From positions 1 to 9,765 of the forward strand of contig QKCS01000120.1 of NCBI GenBank assembly GCA_003246795.1: a stretch of 9,765 nt of DNA, written 5' to 3'. Origin of the DNA: Alphaproteobacteria bacterium. Its GTDB lineage: Bacteria > Pseudomonadota > Alphaproteobacteria > Micropepsales > Micropepsaceae. The notes beneath the pieces are model-generated. The model ran no database searches. It was not told where the DNA came from and was given only the letters and a program-made list of their open reading frames with translations. This document shows, one piece after another, positions 1-6,635 of the stretch. Positions within the stretch are counted from its first letter, which is position 1; each line of letters begins with the position of its first letter. Made by a program: the position numbers and the translations under genes.

Positions 1-1049
1 TCGTCAAGCAGCGCCGAGGCGCGCTCCAAAAGCTTGCCGCCATCGGTGCCGCTAAGTTCCACTGTCCCCGCCTGCACCGCCTCGGGGCGCTCCGTCGTGT
101 CGCGGGTGACGAGAACCGGTTTGCCGAGGCCCGGCGCCTCTTCCTGGATGCCGCCCGAGTCCGTGACGATCAAATAGCTTTGCGCCATCAACCAGACGAA
201 GTCGCGATACGGCTGCGGCGGGATCAGATGCACGTTGTCGATGCCGTGCAAGATCGTGTTCGCGGCGTCCTGAACCTTCGGATTCAGGTGCACGGGAAAG
301 ACGATTTGCACGTCCTTGCGTCTGGCCAGCGACGCCAATGCTTGGAACACGCGCTCTAGACCGCCGTCGAAGTTCTCGCGGCGATGCCCCGTGACGAGCA
401 CCATGCGACGCTCGCAATCCAGAAACGGATAGGCCTTGGCGATCGAGGCCTGGAGCGCCGCGTCGGAAAAAATCTTGTCGCGTGTCCAAACCAGCGCGTC
501 GATGACGGTGTTGCCGGTGACGACAATACAATCGTCGGGGACGCCTTCGGCGCGGAGGTTCGCACGCGCACCTTCCGTAGGCGGGAAATGAAGCGTGGTC
601 AGCTGTGACGTCAGCTTGCGGTTCATTTCCTCCGGCCACGGCGAATAGATGTTGCCGGTGCGCAGGCCCGCTTCGACGTGGGCGACTTTGATCTTTTGAT
701 AGAAGGCGGCGAGCGCCGCGGCGAAGGTCGTCGTGGTGTCGCCTTGGACGACGACCCAATCTGGCTTGAATTCCTTCAGCACCGGCTCCATGCCTTCGAG
801 CACGGCGCCGGTGATGTAGTTCAGGCCCTGCGCCCGCTTCATGAGGTCGAGATCGGCGTCGGCCTTCAGATCGAAATGCGCGAGCACTTGGTCGAGCATT
901 TCGCGATGCTGGGCGGTGACGCAGAGGCGGCCTTGCATGCCTTCGTCCGCGGCGGCGGCCATCACGACCGGGGCCATCTTGATAGCCTCGGGCCGCGTAC
1001 CGATGACGCTCAAAATGCGCAATGGTTGCCTTGCGCTTTTCCCAGACAT
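1..1049 (-). CDS. wecB: UDP-N-acetylglucosamine 2-epimerase, non-hydrolysing (3' end outside window)
   Basis: Cytoplasmic enzyme that interconverts UDP-GlcNAc and UDP-ManNAc, giving a precursor for surface polysaccharide. The first 349 residues are visible; the family is usually about 370-390 residues, so only a short C-terminal piece is missing. Motifs in order: GTRPEAIKMAP (17-27), VQGDTTT (101-107), HVEAGLRT (124-131), PEEMNR (139-144), TGHRREN (220-226), FPVHLNP (251-257), DSGGIQEEAP (297-306) and RDTTERPEAVQAGT (316-329). D104, E126, E140 and H222 have the same spacing as the catalytic D95, E117, E131 and H213 of E. coli WecB, so the enzyme looks active. I chose the ATG at 1049 because it puts the usual family N terminus 11 residues in. 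An in-frame ATG at 1091 is possible, and neither has a clear Shine-Dalgarno. It lies 128 bp downstream of the sugar transferase gene, on the same strand, and probably shares its transcript. Confidence 0.95.
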   Translation of the reverse strand, partial: MSGKSARQPLRILSVIGTRPEAIKMAPVVMAAAADEGMQGRLCVTAQHREMLDQVLAHFDLKADADLDLMKRAQGLNYITGAVLEGMEPVLKEFKPDWVVVQGDTTTTFAAALAAFYQKIKVAHVEAGLRTGNIYSPWPEEMNRKLTSQLTTLHFPPTEGARANLRAEGVPDDCIVVTGNTVIDALVWTRDKIFSDAALQASIAKAYPFLDCERRMVLVTGHRRENFDGGLERVFQALASLARRKDVQIVFPVHLNPKVQDAANTILHGIDNVHLIPPQPYRDFVWLMAQSYLIVTDSGGIQEEAPGLGKPVLVTRDTTERPEAVQAGTVELSGTDGGKLLERASALLD

Positions 1050-1140
1050 GAGCCCAACGAATTTACGGTTGCCGGCCCGACATGAGCACATCTCTCGGGC
1101 GATTGGTACTCGCCGCTTCTGTGAACTTTAAGAACGACGA

Positions 1141-1156
1141 CGCGCGGGCCCGAGCG
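1141..1156 (-). terminator. Possible weak terminator hairpin after the sugar transferase gene
   Basis: A GC-only hairpin centred on GGGCCC (1146-1151) has five-base flanks that pair except for one mismatch (1144/1153). On the minus strand it is followed by a loose T-containing stretch (TCGTCGTTCTT), not a true U-tract. It could attenuate transcription between the sugar transferase and wecB. In DNA this GC-rich it may be chance. Confidence 0.22.
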
Positions 1157-1177
1157 CTGCGTTAACCGTTGCCGATC

Positions 1178-2599
1178 TCAGCGGCTGCCGTGACCGAACA
1201 GGACCACGCGCACGGTCTGAACCAGGATTGCCAGGTCGAGCAGGGAGTCGTTGTTCTTCACGTAGTAGAGGTCGTAGGCGAGCTTCTTCTTCGCGTCTTC
1301 GATCGAAGCGCCGTATGGATAGTTCACCTGCGCCCAACCGGTGATGCCAGGGCGCACGCGATGGCGCAGATCGTAGAACGGCATTTCCTTGCGGATCTGC
1401 TCGACGAAGTACGGGCGTTCGGGGCGCGGGCCGATGAAGCTCATGTCGCCCTTCAAGACGTTGATCACCTGCGGCAGCTCGTCGATCCGCGCCTTGCGGA
1501 TGAAGCGGCCGACGCGCGTGATGCGATCGTCATCGCTGGTGGCCCAGCGCGGCACGCCGTCGCGTTCGGCATCGACGCGCATCGAGCGCAGCTTCACGAC
1601 TTTGAAGACCTTGCCGTCGAGGCCGACGCGGTTTTGCGTGAAGAAGACGGGCCCGCGGCTATCGAGTTTGATTAGAGCTGCAATGACGCCAAGGAGGGGG
1701 AAGGTCAATGCGATGAAGATCAGGCTGACCACGATGTCGATCGTCCGCTTCACGGCGCGGCGCGGCAGGCTCAAGCGGAAGCCTTCGGCGAAGGCAAGCC
1801 ACCCGGCGCCGACATGGTCGATATCGATCTGGCCGGCCTCGCGCTCCCAAAACGCGAGATAGTCCGTGACCTGGATGCCTTGCAGGCGGCAGCGCAGCAG
1901 TTCCTCGACGGGCAGGCCGCGGCGGTCGTCCGTGGCGACGACAATTTCTTCGGCGTGAAGCGACTCCGCCATATGCGCGTACGGCGCAGGCCGCGCGAAC
2001 GGCTTGGCGCGCGCCACGATATTGCCGAGCGAGACAGTGTTCCCTGCCGTCGCCTGGCCTTGGGCCAAACGGCCGACGCAGCGCAGATGGGCGGCGCCTT
2101 CGTTGCTGACGTAGTTCGATACGGCGTCGGCAAGGACGCCTTGTCCCAAAATGACGACGCGCCGTTTCAGGAAGTCGACGTTCAGCGTCCAGAACATCAG
2201 GACGCGCAACGCGAAAATCGCCATGAAGAACACGGCGATCGCGACCGTCAGAATGCCGATGTACCAGCCGAAGGGCAGATCGGCCGCCGACTTCAACACG
2301 CCGACGACGGCGACGGTCGGGATCAAAACCAGCTGCGAGGCGAGAATGAAACGCTGCGCGAAAACGCGAAAGTCGAGAAAAGCATCGCGGTTGTAGAGGC
2401 CGACTGCGGAAACGATGAGCAGGAACGCGCCCGTCACCAACAACGCTTCCCAGATCTCAAGGTCGACGACATCGTCGAAATAGCAGGCGTCGCAGCGGCC
2501 GATGAAGCCCAGTCCCCAAAGGGCCAGCAGGAACAAGCCCCCCTCGATCAATGCCAATGCGATGGTCGGTAGTCCGACGTAGTGTCGGAGAATTCTCAT
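1178..2599 (-). CDS. Undecaprenyl-phosphate sugar phosphotransferase, EpsB type of XrtA/PEP-CTERM loci
   Basis: Inner-membrane enzyme that starts exopolysaccharide repeat-unit synthesis by moving a sugar-1-phosphate from a nucleotide sugar to undecaprenyl phosphate. The product is 473 residues, normal for the family. N-terminal hydrophobic segments lie at about 12-33, 51-68, 84-102 and 110-138. A nucleotide-binding-like domain follows (VVILGQGVLADAV, about 148-160), then another hydrophobic stretch at about 287-311. The catalytic bacterial sugar-transferase domain runs from about 284 to the end, with KLRSM (336-340), DELPQ (373-377), GPRPERP (390-396) and PGITGWAQV (417-425). I chose the ATG at 2599 because the G-rich run GGGGGCAGG lies just before it; the upstream TTG at 2611 sits inside that run. 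The overall architecture matches the exosortase-associated EpsB_2 family (TIGR03013). The exact sugar cannot be told from sequence. Confidence 0.95.
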   Translation of the reverse strand: MRILRHYVGLPTIALALIEGGLFLLALWGLGFIGRCDACYFDDVVDLEIWEALLVTGAFLLIVSAVGLYNRDAFLDFRVFAQRFILASQLVLIPTVAVVGVLKSAADLPFGWYIGILTVAIAVFFMAIFALRVLMFWTLNVDFLKRRVVILGQGVLADAVSNYVSNEGAAHLRCVGRLAQGQATAGNTVSLGNIVARAKPFARPAPYAHMAESLHAEEIVVATDDRRGLPVEELLRCRLQGIQVTDYLAFWEREAGQIDIDHVGAGWLAFAEGFRLSLPRRAVKRTIDIVVSLIFIALTFPLLGVIAALIKLDSRGPVFFTQNRVGLDGKVFKVVKLRSMRVDAERDGVPRWATSDDDRITRVGRFIRKARIDELPQVINVLKGDMSFIGPRPERPYFVEQIRKEMPFYDLRHRVRPGITGWAQVNYPYGASIEDAKKKLAYDLYYVKNNDSLLDLAILVQTVRVVLFGHGSR

Positions 2600-2662
2600 G
2601 CCTGCCCCCAATGCACGGACCGGTCGCGAAACCCCAAAAATCGCGGCGACGGCCCGTCCCCA

Positions 2663-2698
2663 TTCCCCAACGGCACGTTATTCCCCAACGGCACGTTG
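2663..2698. repeat. Two tandem copies of an 18-bp unit with an internal dyad
   Basis: The unit TTCCCCAACGGCACGTTA occurs at 2663-2680 and again at 2681-2698, where only the last base differs (A to G). Each copy contains the dyad AACG-GCA-CGTT. In the second copy the dyad extends to six-base arms (CCAACG and CGTTGG, 2685-2699). The repeats lie about 64-99 bp upstream of the sugar transferase ATG and about 310 bp upstream of the glycosyltransferase start. This looks like a paired protein-binding site, most likely controlling the minus-strand gene; that role is inference. Confidence 0.75.
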
Positions 2699-2745
2699 GA
2701 AGAAATGAAGCATCAACACGGCGAGAATCATAGCCCCATCAGTAC

Positions 2746-2765
2746 GGGTCGTACCGAAACGACCC
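2746..2765. promoter_or_regulatory. Perfect 7-bp inverted repeat, possible operator
   Basis: GGGTCGT at 2746-2752 and its exact reverse complement ACGACCC at 2759-2765 are separated by six bases (ACCGAA). There is no T-run after it on either strand and both flanking genes point away from it, so a terminator is unlikely. A regulator-binding site for one of the divergent genes is the more natural reading. No known regulator motif is recognised. Confidence 0.4.
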
Positions 2766-2996
2766 CTATGGTGAATCGGTGCCACATCGCCGCCGCAAAC
2801 TTTTGTGTTGGCGCACACTAACCCACTGTTTTACCAAGATATTCCCGCCTTTCGGCCACGCATCCTTGGGTACGCGCATGAAGAGACGAGCGCGCGCACG
2901 GCAATCGGTTGCTGCAAATATTTCGCGTGCGGCCGTGACGGATGATAACTCAGTCGCCCTTCCATCCGGCGCTGTGGTCTTGGCGTCACAACGAGC

Positions 2997-3003
2997 AGGG
3001 GAG
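2997..3003 (+). promoter_or_regulatory. Shine-Dalgarno that sets a TTG start
   Basis: AGGGGAG lies five bases before the TTG at 3009. It is the strongest ribosome-binding site seen in the window and supports translation from TTG, which otherwise would be a doubtful start. The protein family motif VLTFTTLFPN begins six residues later, so no downstream start can be correct. Confidence 0.7.
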
Positions 3004-3008
3004 CCCGC

Positions 3009-4241
3009 TTGGCCTCGCTTCGCGTTCTGACGTTTACGACGCTCTTCCCCAACGCCGAACGGCCGAACCACGGGGTCTTCGTCGAGAATAGACTCCGCCA
3101 GACGATCGCGCGTCACGACATGCGCGCGACGGTCCTGGCGCCGGTGCCGTTCTTTCCGTTCAGGTCGGATATGTTCGGCGACTACGCTCGGTTCGCGCGG
3201 GTACCGCAACGCGAAGAGCGGCACGGCATCACCGTCTATCATCCGCGTTATTTCCTGCTGCCGAAGATCGGGATGACAACGGCTGCGCGCTTTCTCTATC
3301 GCGGGGCCGTTGCCGCGTGCCGGCAACTTGGGTTCAACAAGTCCACGATCGACGTGATCGACGCGCATTATTTCTACCCGGATGGGGTGGCCGCGGCATG
3401 GCTCGCGGAGACGCTCGACCTTCCATTCGTGATTACGGCGCGCGGGACGGATTTGAACGTCTTGCCTCAGTTCGCTTCCGTTCGGCGGCAGATCGTTTGG
3501 GCGGCAGGCGAAGCGGCCGCTCTGATCACTGTGTCGGGTGCTTTGCGCGAACGGCTGCTGTCGCTGGGCGTCGACGGCCGCAAGGCGGCCGTATTGCGCA
3601 ACGGCGTCGACCTCGACCTCTTCAAACCTGTCGATCGCGATGCGGCGCGCAAACGGTTCAGCGCCGACAAGTTCACGATCGTTTCGGTCGGTAATCTCGT
3701 GCCGCTCAAGGGGCACGATTTGACGATCGAGGCGATGACCGCCCTCCCCGACTGCCAATTGCTGATCGCGGGCGGCGGCCCCTTGCGCGAGAGCCTTGAG
3801 CAGCGGGCGGCGGCGCTTGGCGTCGCGGATCGCGTGAAGCTGCTCGGCGAAGTGCCGCATGCCGATCTGGCGCAACTCTATTCGGCCGCCGACGCCTTCG
3901 TGCTGATGTCGGAACGCGAGGGATGGGCCAACGTCCTGCTGGAATCGATGGCGTGCGGGACGCCGGTACTCGCGACTCGCGTCGGCGGCAACGCCGAGAT
4001 CGTCACGCAACCCACAGCGGGCGCGCTGTTGCCTGAACGCTCCGCGGCAGCTTTGGTCGAGGCCGTGCGCGCGTTCCGTCAGCGCCACGCCGATCGCGCG
4101 TCCGTCAGGCGGCACGCGGAGGATTTCGGGTGGCGCGCCGTGGCGGCCGGGAATTTCGCGCTGCTCAAAGCGGCCGTATCCGGGATCTGCCGTTCGAAGC
4201 CGGCTCAGGCGATCGTCGCGCAGGCGATGCAGACGGCCTGA
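3009..4241 (+). CDS. Glycosyltransferase family 4 (GT-B fold) for exopolysaccharide assembly
   Basis: Cytoplasmic or membrane-associated retaining glycosyltransferase of 410 residues, likely adding a sugar to the lipid-linked repeat unit. The N-terminal acceptor domain carries LFPNAERPNHGVFVENR (12-28), typical of GT4 enzymes in exopolysaccharide loci, and DAHYFYPDG (118-126). TARGTDLN (143-150) and RNGVDLDLF (197-205) follow. The C-terminal donor domain has SVGNLVPLKGHD (226-237), AGGGPLRE (254-261) and the E-x7-E motif in EGWANVLLESMACGTPV (E304 and E312). All key positions look intact. Translation begins at TTG, with a good Shine-Dalgarno. The gene is divergent from the sugar transferase and has the same orientation as the small membrane-protein gene that follows. 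Donor and acceptor sugars cannot be assigned. It does not show the PPNKGDRIR signature of the Stp1 protein encoded later in the window. Confidence 0.93.
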   Translation: MASLRVLTFTTLFPNAERPNHGVFVENRLRQTIARHDMRATVLAPVPFFPFRSDMFGDYARFARVPQREERHGITVYHPRYFLLPKIGMTTAARFLYRGAVAACRQLGFNKSTIDVIDAHYFYPDGVAAAWLAETLDLPFVITARGTDLNVLPQFASVRRQIVWAAGEAAALITVSGALRERLLSLGVDGRKAAVLRNGVDLDLFKPVDRDAARKRFSADKFTIVSVGNLVPLKGHDLTIEAMTALPDCQLLIAGGGPLRESLEQRAAALGVADRVKLLGEVPHADLAQLYSAADAFVLMSEREGWANVLLESMACGTPVLATRVGGNAEIVTQPTAGALLPERSAAALVEAVRAFRQRHADRASVRRHAEDFGWRAVAAGNFALLKAAVSGICRSKPAQAIVAQAMQTA

Positions 4242-4252
4242 ACGCGCGCAAT

Positions 4253-4293
4253 TCAACTACGTAGGGTTGAGCCACAGGCATCACGACACCTGT
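4253..4293. repeat. Two short inverted repeats after the GT4 gene
   Basis: TCAAC (4253-4257) pairs with GTTGA (4266-4270) around the palindrome CTACGTAG. ACAGG (4274-4278) pairs with CCTGT (4289-4293) across ten bases. They lie 12-52 bp past the GT4 stop codon and about 100-140 bp before the small gene. The first could be a weak terminator stem, though without a T-run. The second has operator-like spacing. The arms are only five bases, so chance is a real possibility. Confidence 0.25.
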
Positions 4294-4379
4294 ACGCGGT
4301 ATTTGCACTCGTTTCCCGCAAGAATTGCGAGATTGACATTCCTTTGGTCGGTGTCGGTGCCGTTTACGGTTTGCTACAC

Positions 4380-4383
4380 GGAG
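4380..4383 (+). promoter_or_regulatory. Shine-Dalgarno for the small membrane protein
   Basis: GGAG lies seven bases before the ATG at 4391 (four before a GTG at 4388). This spacing favours 4391 as the start over the internal in-frame ATG at 4436, which has only a weak match upstream. Confidence 0.5.
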
Positions 4384-4390
4384 TCTCGTG

Positions 4391-4597
4391 ATGATTCGCC
4401 CCCGGGATCACACGGCCCCCTTGCGAGTTCCGCCCATGACCGAAACGGCGCTGCGATCCAAGATGGTTCTGACGGACGAGGTGTTCAGCCCGCCGGATGA
4501 AGGACTTTTGCCGCTCAAGTGGAGCATTGCCGTGTGGTTGGTGCTTGCCGCTGGCTCTTGGGGCGCCGTCTATTTCGTTCTTTCGCTGATCCTATAG
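4391..4597 (+). CDS. Small single-pass membrane protein, function unknown
   Basis: I do not recognise a family. From the ATG at 4391 the product is 68 residues; from the internal ATG at 4436 it is 53. The N-terminal part is polar and contains DEVFSPPDEGLLPLKW. The last 20 or so residues form one hydrophobic, Trp-rich helix (from about residue 47 to the C terminus, including AVWLVLAAGSWGAVYFVL). This suggests an inner-membrane protein with a cytoplasmic N terminus. Codon use resembles the neighbours, and the ORF has a suitable Shine-Dalgarno. Its stop codon (4595-4597) directly abuts the stop of the convergent amidotransferase gene (4592-4594), so no base is shared. It may be co-transcribed with the GT4 gene about 150 bp upstream or have its own promoter: TTGACA occurs at 4333-4338, but with no good -10 at the right distance. 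A role in polysaccharide export or assembly is only guessed from position. Confidence 0.6.
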   Translation: MIRPRDHTAPLRVPPMTETALRSKMVLTDEVFSPPDEGLLPLKWSIAVWLVLAAGSWGAVYFVLSLIL

Positions 4598-6542
4598 CGC
4601 CAACGCGCCCGCCGACGTCTTGGCTTGCGGTGCCGTCTTGGGCAGCGTGAGCGGAGTCTTCGCGCCGGCGCGCACGTTCAAGAACGCGTCGAACACGAAG
4701 AGCAGCCAGAGCGTCTGCCAATGGTCGCGTGCGCCACGCAAGTGTTGGCCCACCCACTGATCGACCTGCTTCATGTCGAAGAGGCCACAGTCCTGCAATC
4801 GCGCGCTCGACGTGAGCCCCAACGTCATCTCGCGCAGCGGGCCGCGCAGCCAGGCCGACACGGGCACGGAAAAGCCGCGCTTCGCCTGATACAGAAGGTC
4901 GTGCGGCAGATGCGCTTCCATGCCCTTCTTCAGAATCGCCTTGCCCTCGCCGCCGTCGACTTTCTCCTTCGTGTCGAGCGAGAAAGACCAGGCGACGAAG
5001 TCGTGATCCAGGAACGGCGGGCGCGTCTCCAGCGAATTCGCCATCGCGGCGCGGTCGACCTTCACCAGGATGTCGCCCGGCAGGTACGTCAGCATGTCGG
5101 CGTATTGCGCGCGCTGAAGCGGCGAGAAACTGCGCGCCTCGCGAAAGCAGCCGCGGATCATGTCGGCGGGATCGTATCCGGCGAGGCGCTGCTTCACGTC
5201 CCGGCTCAAGAGCGCCGCCCGCTGCTCTTCCGATATCATCGCAACCATGCGCGGTGTCTTCGTCGCTTGCGAGTTCGAGCAGCGTGGTCTTAGCGCGCAG
5301 CGGCCGAGGCGCCCAGTCGAGCTTCGGATAGATGCGCGACAGCGGACCGATCAGGCCTTTGCGCAGGCCGTCGGGCAGATATTGGCGAAGCGCGTTCTCG
5401 GCCAGGTGAAAGCGGTATCGGCGATAGCCCGCCAGTGTCTCGTCGCCACCGTCGCCCGTAAGGCAAACCTTCAGCGTGCGCGCGGCTTCGCGGCATACCG
5501 CGAATGTCGGCACGGCGGAATCGTCGCCGAAGGGCTCGTCGTAGATCGACGGCAAGCGCGGCAACAGCTGCGTGAGGCTGCGCGGGTCGACGTCGCGAAC
5601 CTCGCGGCGGGTCTTGTAGCGTTCGGCCACGGTTTGAGCGAACAAAACTTCGTCGTGATTCTCGTCGCCGACGCTGATCGAATACGTCGCGACCGGCGCC
5701 GATGCGATCTGCGCCATCATCGCGACGACACTGCTGGAGTCGACGCCGCCCGAGAGGAAGGCGCCGACCTCGACGTCGGCGACCATTTGATAGCGCACCG
5801 CCTTCTTCAGGCGGTCGGCCAATTCCTCCGGCGTCGCCGTGTGCCGGTCGGTGCCCGCTGCTTCCAGCACGTTCCAGTAGCGGCGCAATGCAGGTTGTCG
5901 GCCGCGCGCGATCGTCAGCGTATGCGCGGGCGGGAGCTTGCGGATGTGGGAATAGATGGTCTTCGGGTCCGGCACGTAACCATAGGTAAAGAAGTCCGCG
6001 ACGGCTTCGGCATCGATGGCGAGATCGACATCGGGCAGCGTGAGCAGGGCCTTGATCTCGGACGCGAAGGCGAAGGTTCCATCCGGCAGCGTGACGTAAT
6101 GGAGCGGCTTTTCGCCCATGCGGTCGCGCGCGAGGAACAGCGTCTTCTGCTTGTGATCCCAAAGCGCGAAGGCGAATTGTCCGCGAAGCCTTTCGACGAC
6201 CGCCGGACCCCAGGCGCGCCAGCCTTCGATGATGGCCTCGGTGTCGGAGGCCGTGCCGAAGCTGTGGCCTTTCTCGCCGAGTTCGGCGCGAAGTTCCTTG
6301 TAGTTGAAGATCTCGCCGTTGAACGTGATCGTGATGTTGCCGTCTTTGGCGTGCATCGGCTGATTGCCGGAGGCGAGGTCGATGATTGCGAGCTTGCGGT
6401 GGCCGAAGCTGATGCCGGGCGCTGCGAAGAATCCGTCGCCGTCGGGGCCACGATGAGCGATCGCGTTCGTCGCGCGACGAATGAGGTCGGGGTCGAAATT
6501 CCGCTCACCCCGCGTGTCCAATAGGCCAGCAATGCCGCACAC
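4592..6542 (-). pseudogene. XrtA-associated glutamine amidotransferase (asparagine synthase-like), frameshifted
   Basis: The family (exosortase A system-associated amidotransferase, TIGR03108-like) couples an N-terminal glutaminase to a C-terminal ATP-dependent synthetase and probably amidates a sugar acid or other acceptor. The start is GTG at 6542, which places the nucleophile Cys2 (MCGIAGLL) correctly; GGGGGCG lies upstream. Visible motifs: HRGPDGDG (30-37), FNGEIFNY (74-81), the ATP-binding SGGVDSS (264-270), DEPFGDDSA (335-343) and GDGGDE (363-368). The reading frame fits the family to DEDTA at about residue 431. It then continues in a second frame from the ATG at 5248 (MVAMISEEQ...) through RPPFLDHDFV and AKRGFSVPVSAWL to the stop at 4592. 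One extra base (mod 3), or a missing eight bases coding for a Tyr-Phe/Leu-x-like tripeptide, would explain the break. Left as is, the first frame runs on to 4515 and gives 675 residues with a nonsense C terminus. A sequencing or assembly error is the main alternative; there is no slippery site for programmed frameshifting. Confidence 0.85.
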
Positions 6543-6596
6543 GGGAACGCCCCCAAGAGGTTGAGAGGGCGACCATACGAAAAGCAGGCGCGGGCC

Positions 6597-6611
6597 TTCA
6601 ATAGATTTGAA
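6597..6611. promoter_or_regulatory. Short inverted repeat before the Stp1-like gene
   Basis: TTCAA (6597-6601) and TTGAA (6607-6611) are a perfect inverted repeat with five bases between. It sits in the AT-richest part of the 93-bp gap between the divergent amidotransferase and glycosyltransferase genes, 25 bp before the latter's ATG. It could be part of a promoter or operator. The arms are short, and no -35/-10 pair is clear. Confidence 0.3.
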
Positions 6612-6635
6612 AATCCACTATGGTGCGCGCCGCTC

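Larger units (their letters stand above)
2600..3008. other. Divergent intergenic region between the sugar transferase and the GT4 glycosyltransferase
   Basis: About 410 bp without a supportable gene. It holds a tandem 18-bp repeat with an internal dyad (2663-2699), a 7-bp inverted repeat (2746-2765) and the ribosome-binding site of the following gene. Promoters for both flanking genes should lie here, but I could not find a convincing -35/-10 pair or a sigma-54 GG-N10-GC pair. The short ORFs crossing it have no recognisable family features, and some are antisense to neighbouring genes. Confidence 0.8.

Noticed and set aside
2588..2597. Ten-base palindrome GAGAATTCTC next to the sugar transferase start codon
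   Set aside because: It falls within codons 2-5 of the gene and contains a common restriction-site core. One 10-bp palindrome is expected by chance at this scale.
2582..2821. Plus-strand ORF of 79 codons in which the 18-bp repeat encodes FPNGTL twice
   Set aside because: It starts inside the sugar transferase gene on the opposite strand, has no Shine-Dalgarno or recognisable features, and the 18-bp unit being a multiple of three is not evidence of coding. The dyad symmetry points to a DNA site.
2878..3030. Plus-strand small ORF beginning MKRRARARQ that overlaps the GT4 start
   Set aside because: There is no ribosome-binding site before its ATG, no conserved-looking content, and it overlaps the well-supported GT4 start in another frame.
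2766..4256. A 496-codon open frame on the minus strand across the GT4 gene
   Set aside because: It is fully antisense to a gene with clear glycosyltransferase motifs, its product is Arg/His/Gln-rich with no family features, and GC-rich DNA commonly leaves such frames open.
4333..4361. TTGACA as a -35 box for the small membrane-protein gene
   Set aside because: No reasonable -10 hexamer follows at 16-18 bases (the 17-base position reads GGTGCC), so I do not call a promoter.
5240..5260. Programmed ribosomal frameshifting as the explanation for the split amidotransferase
   Set aside because: No slippery heptamer or homopolymer run is present at the junction, and family members normally use a single frame. 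Mutation or sequence error is more likely.
5160..6524. A 454-codon open frame on the plus strand opposite the amidotransferase gene
   Set aside because: Its composition is typical of a mirror-frame shadow (Arg, Ala, Val, Asp-rich, no domains), and the opposite strand carries complete glutaminase and synthetase motifs.
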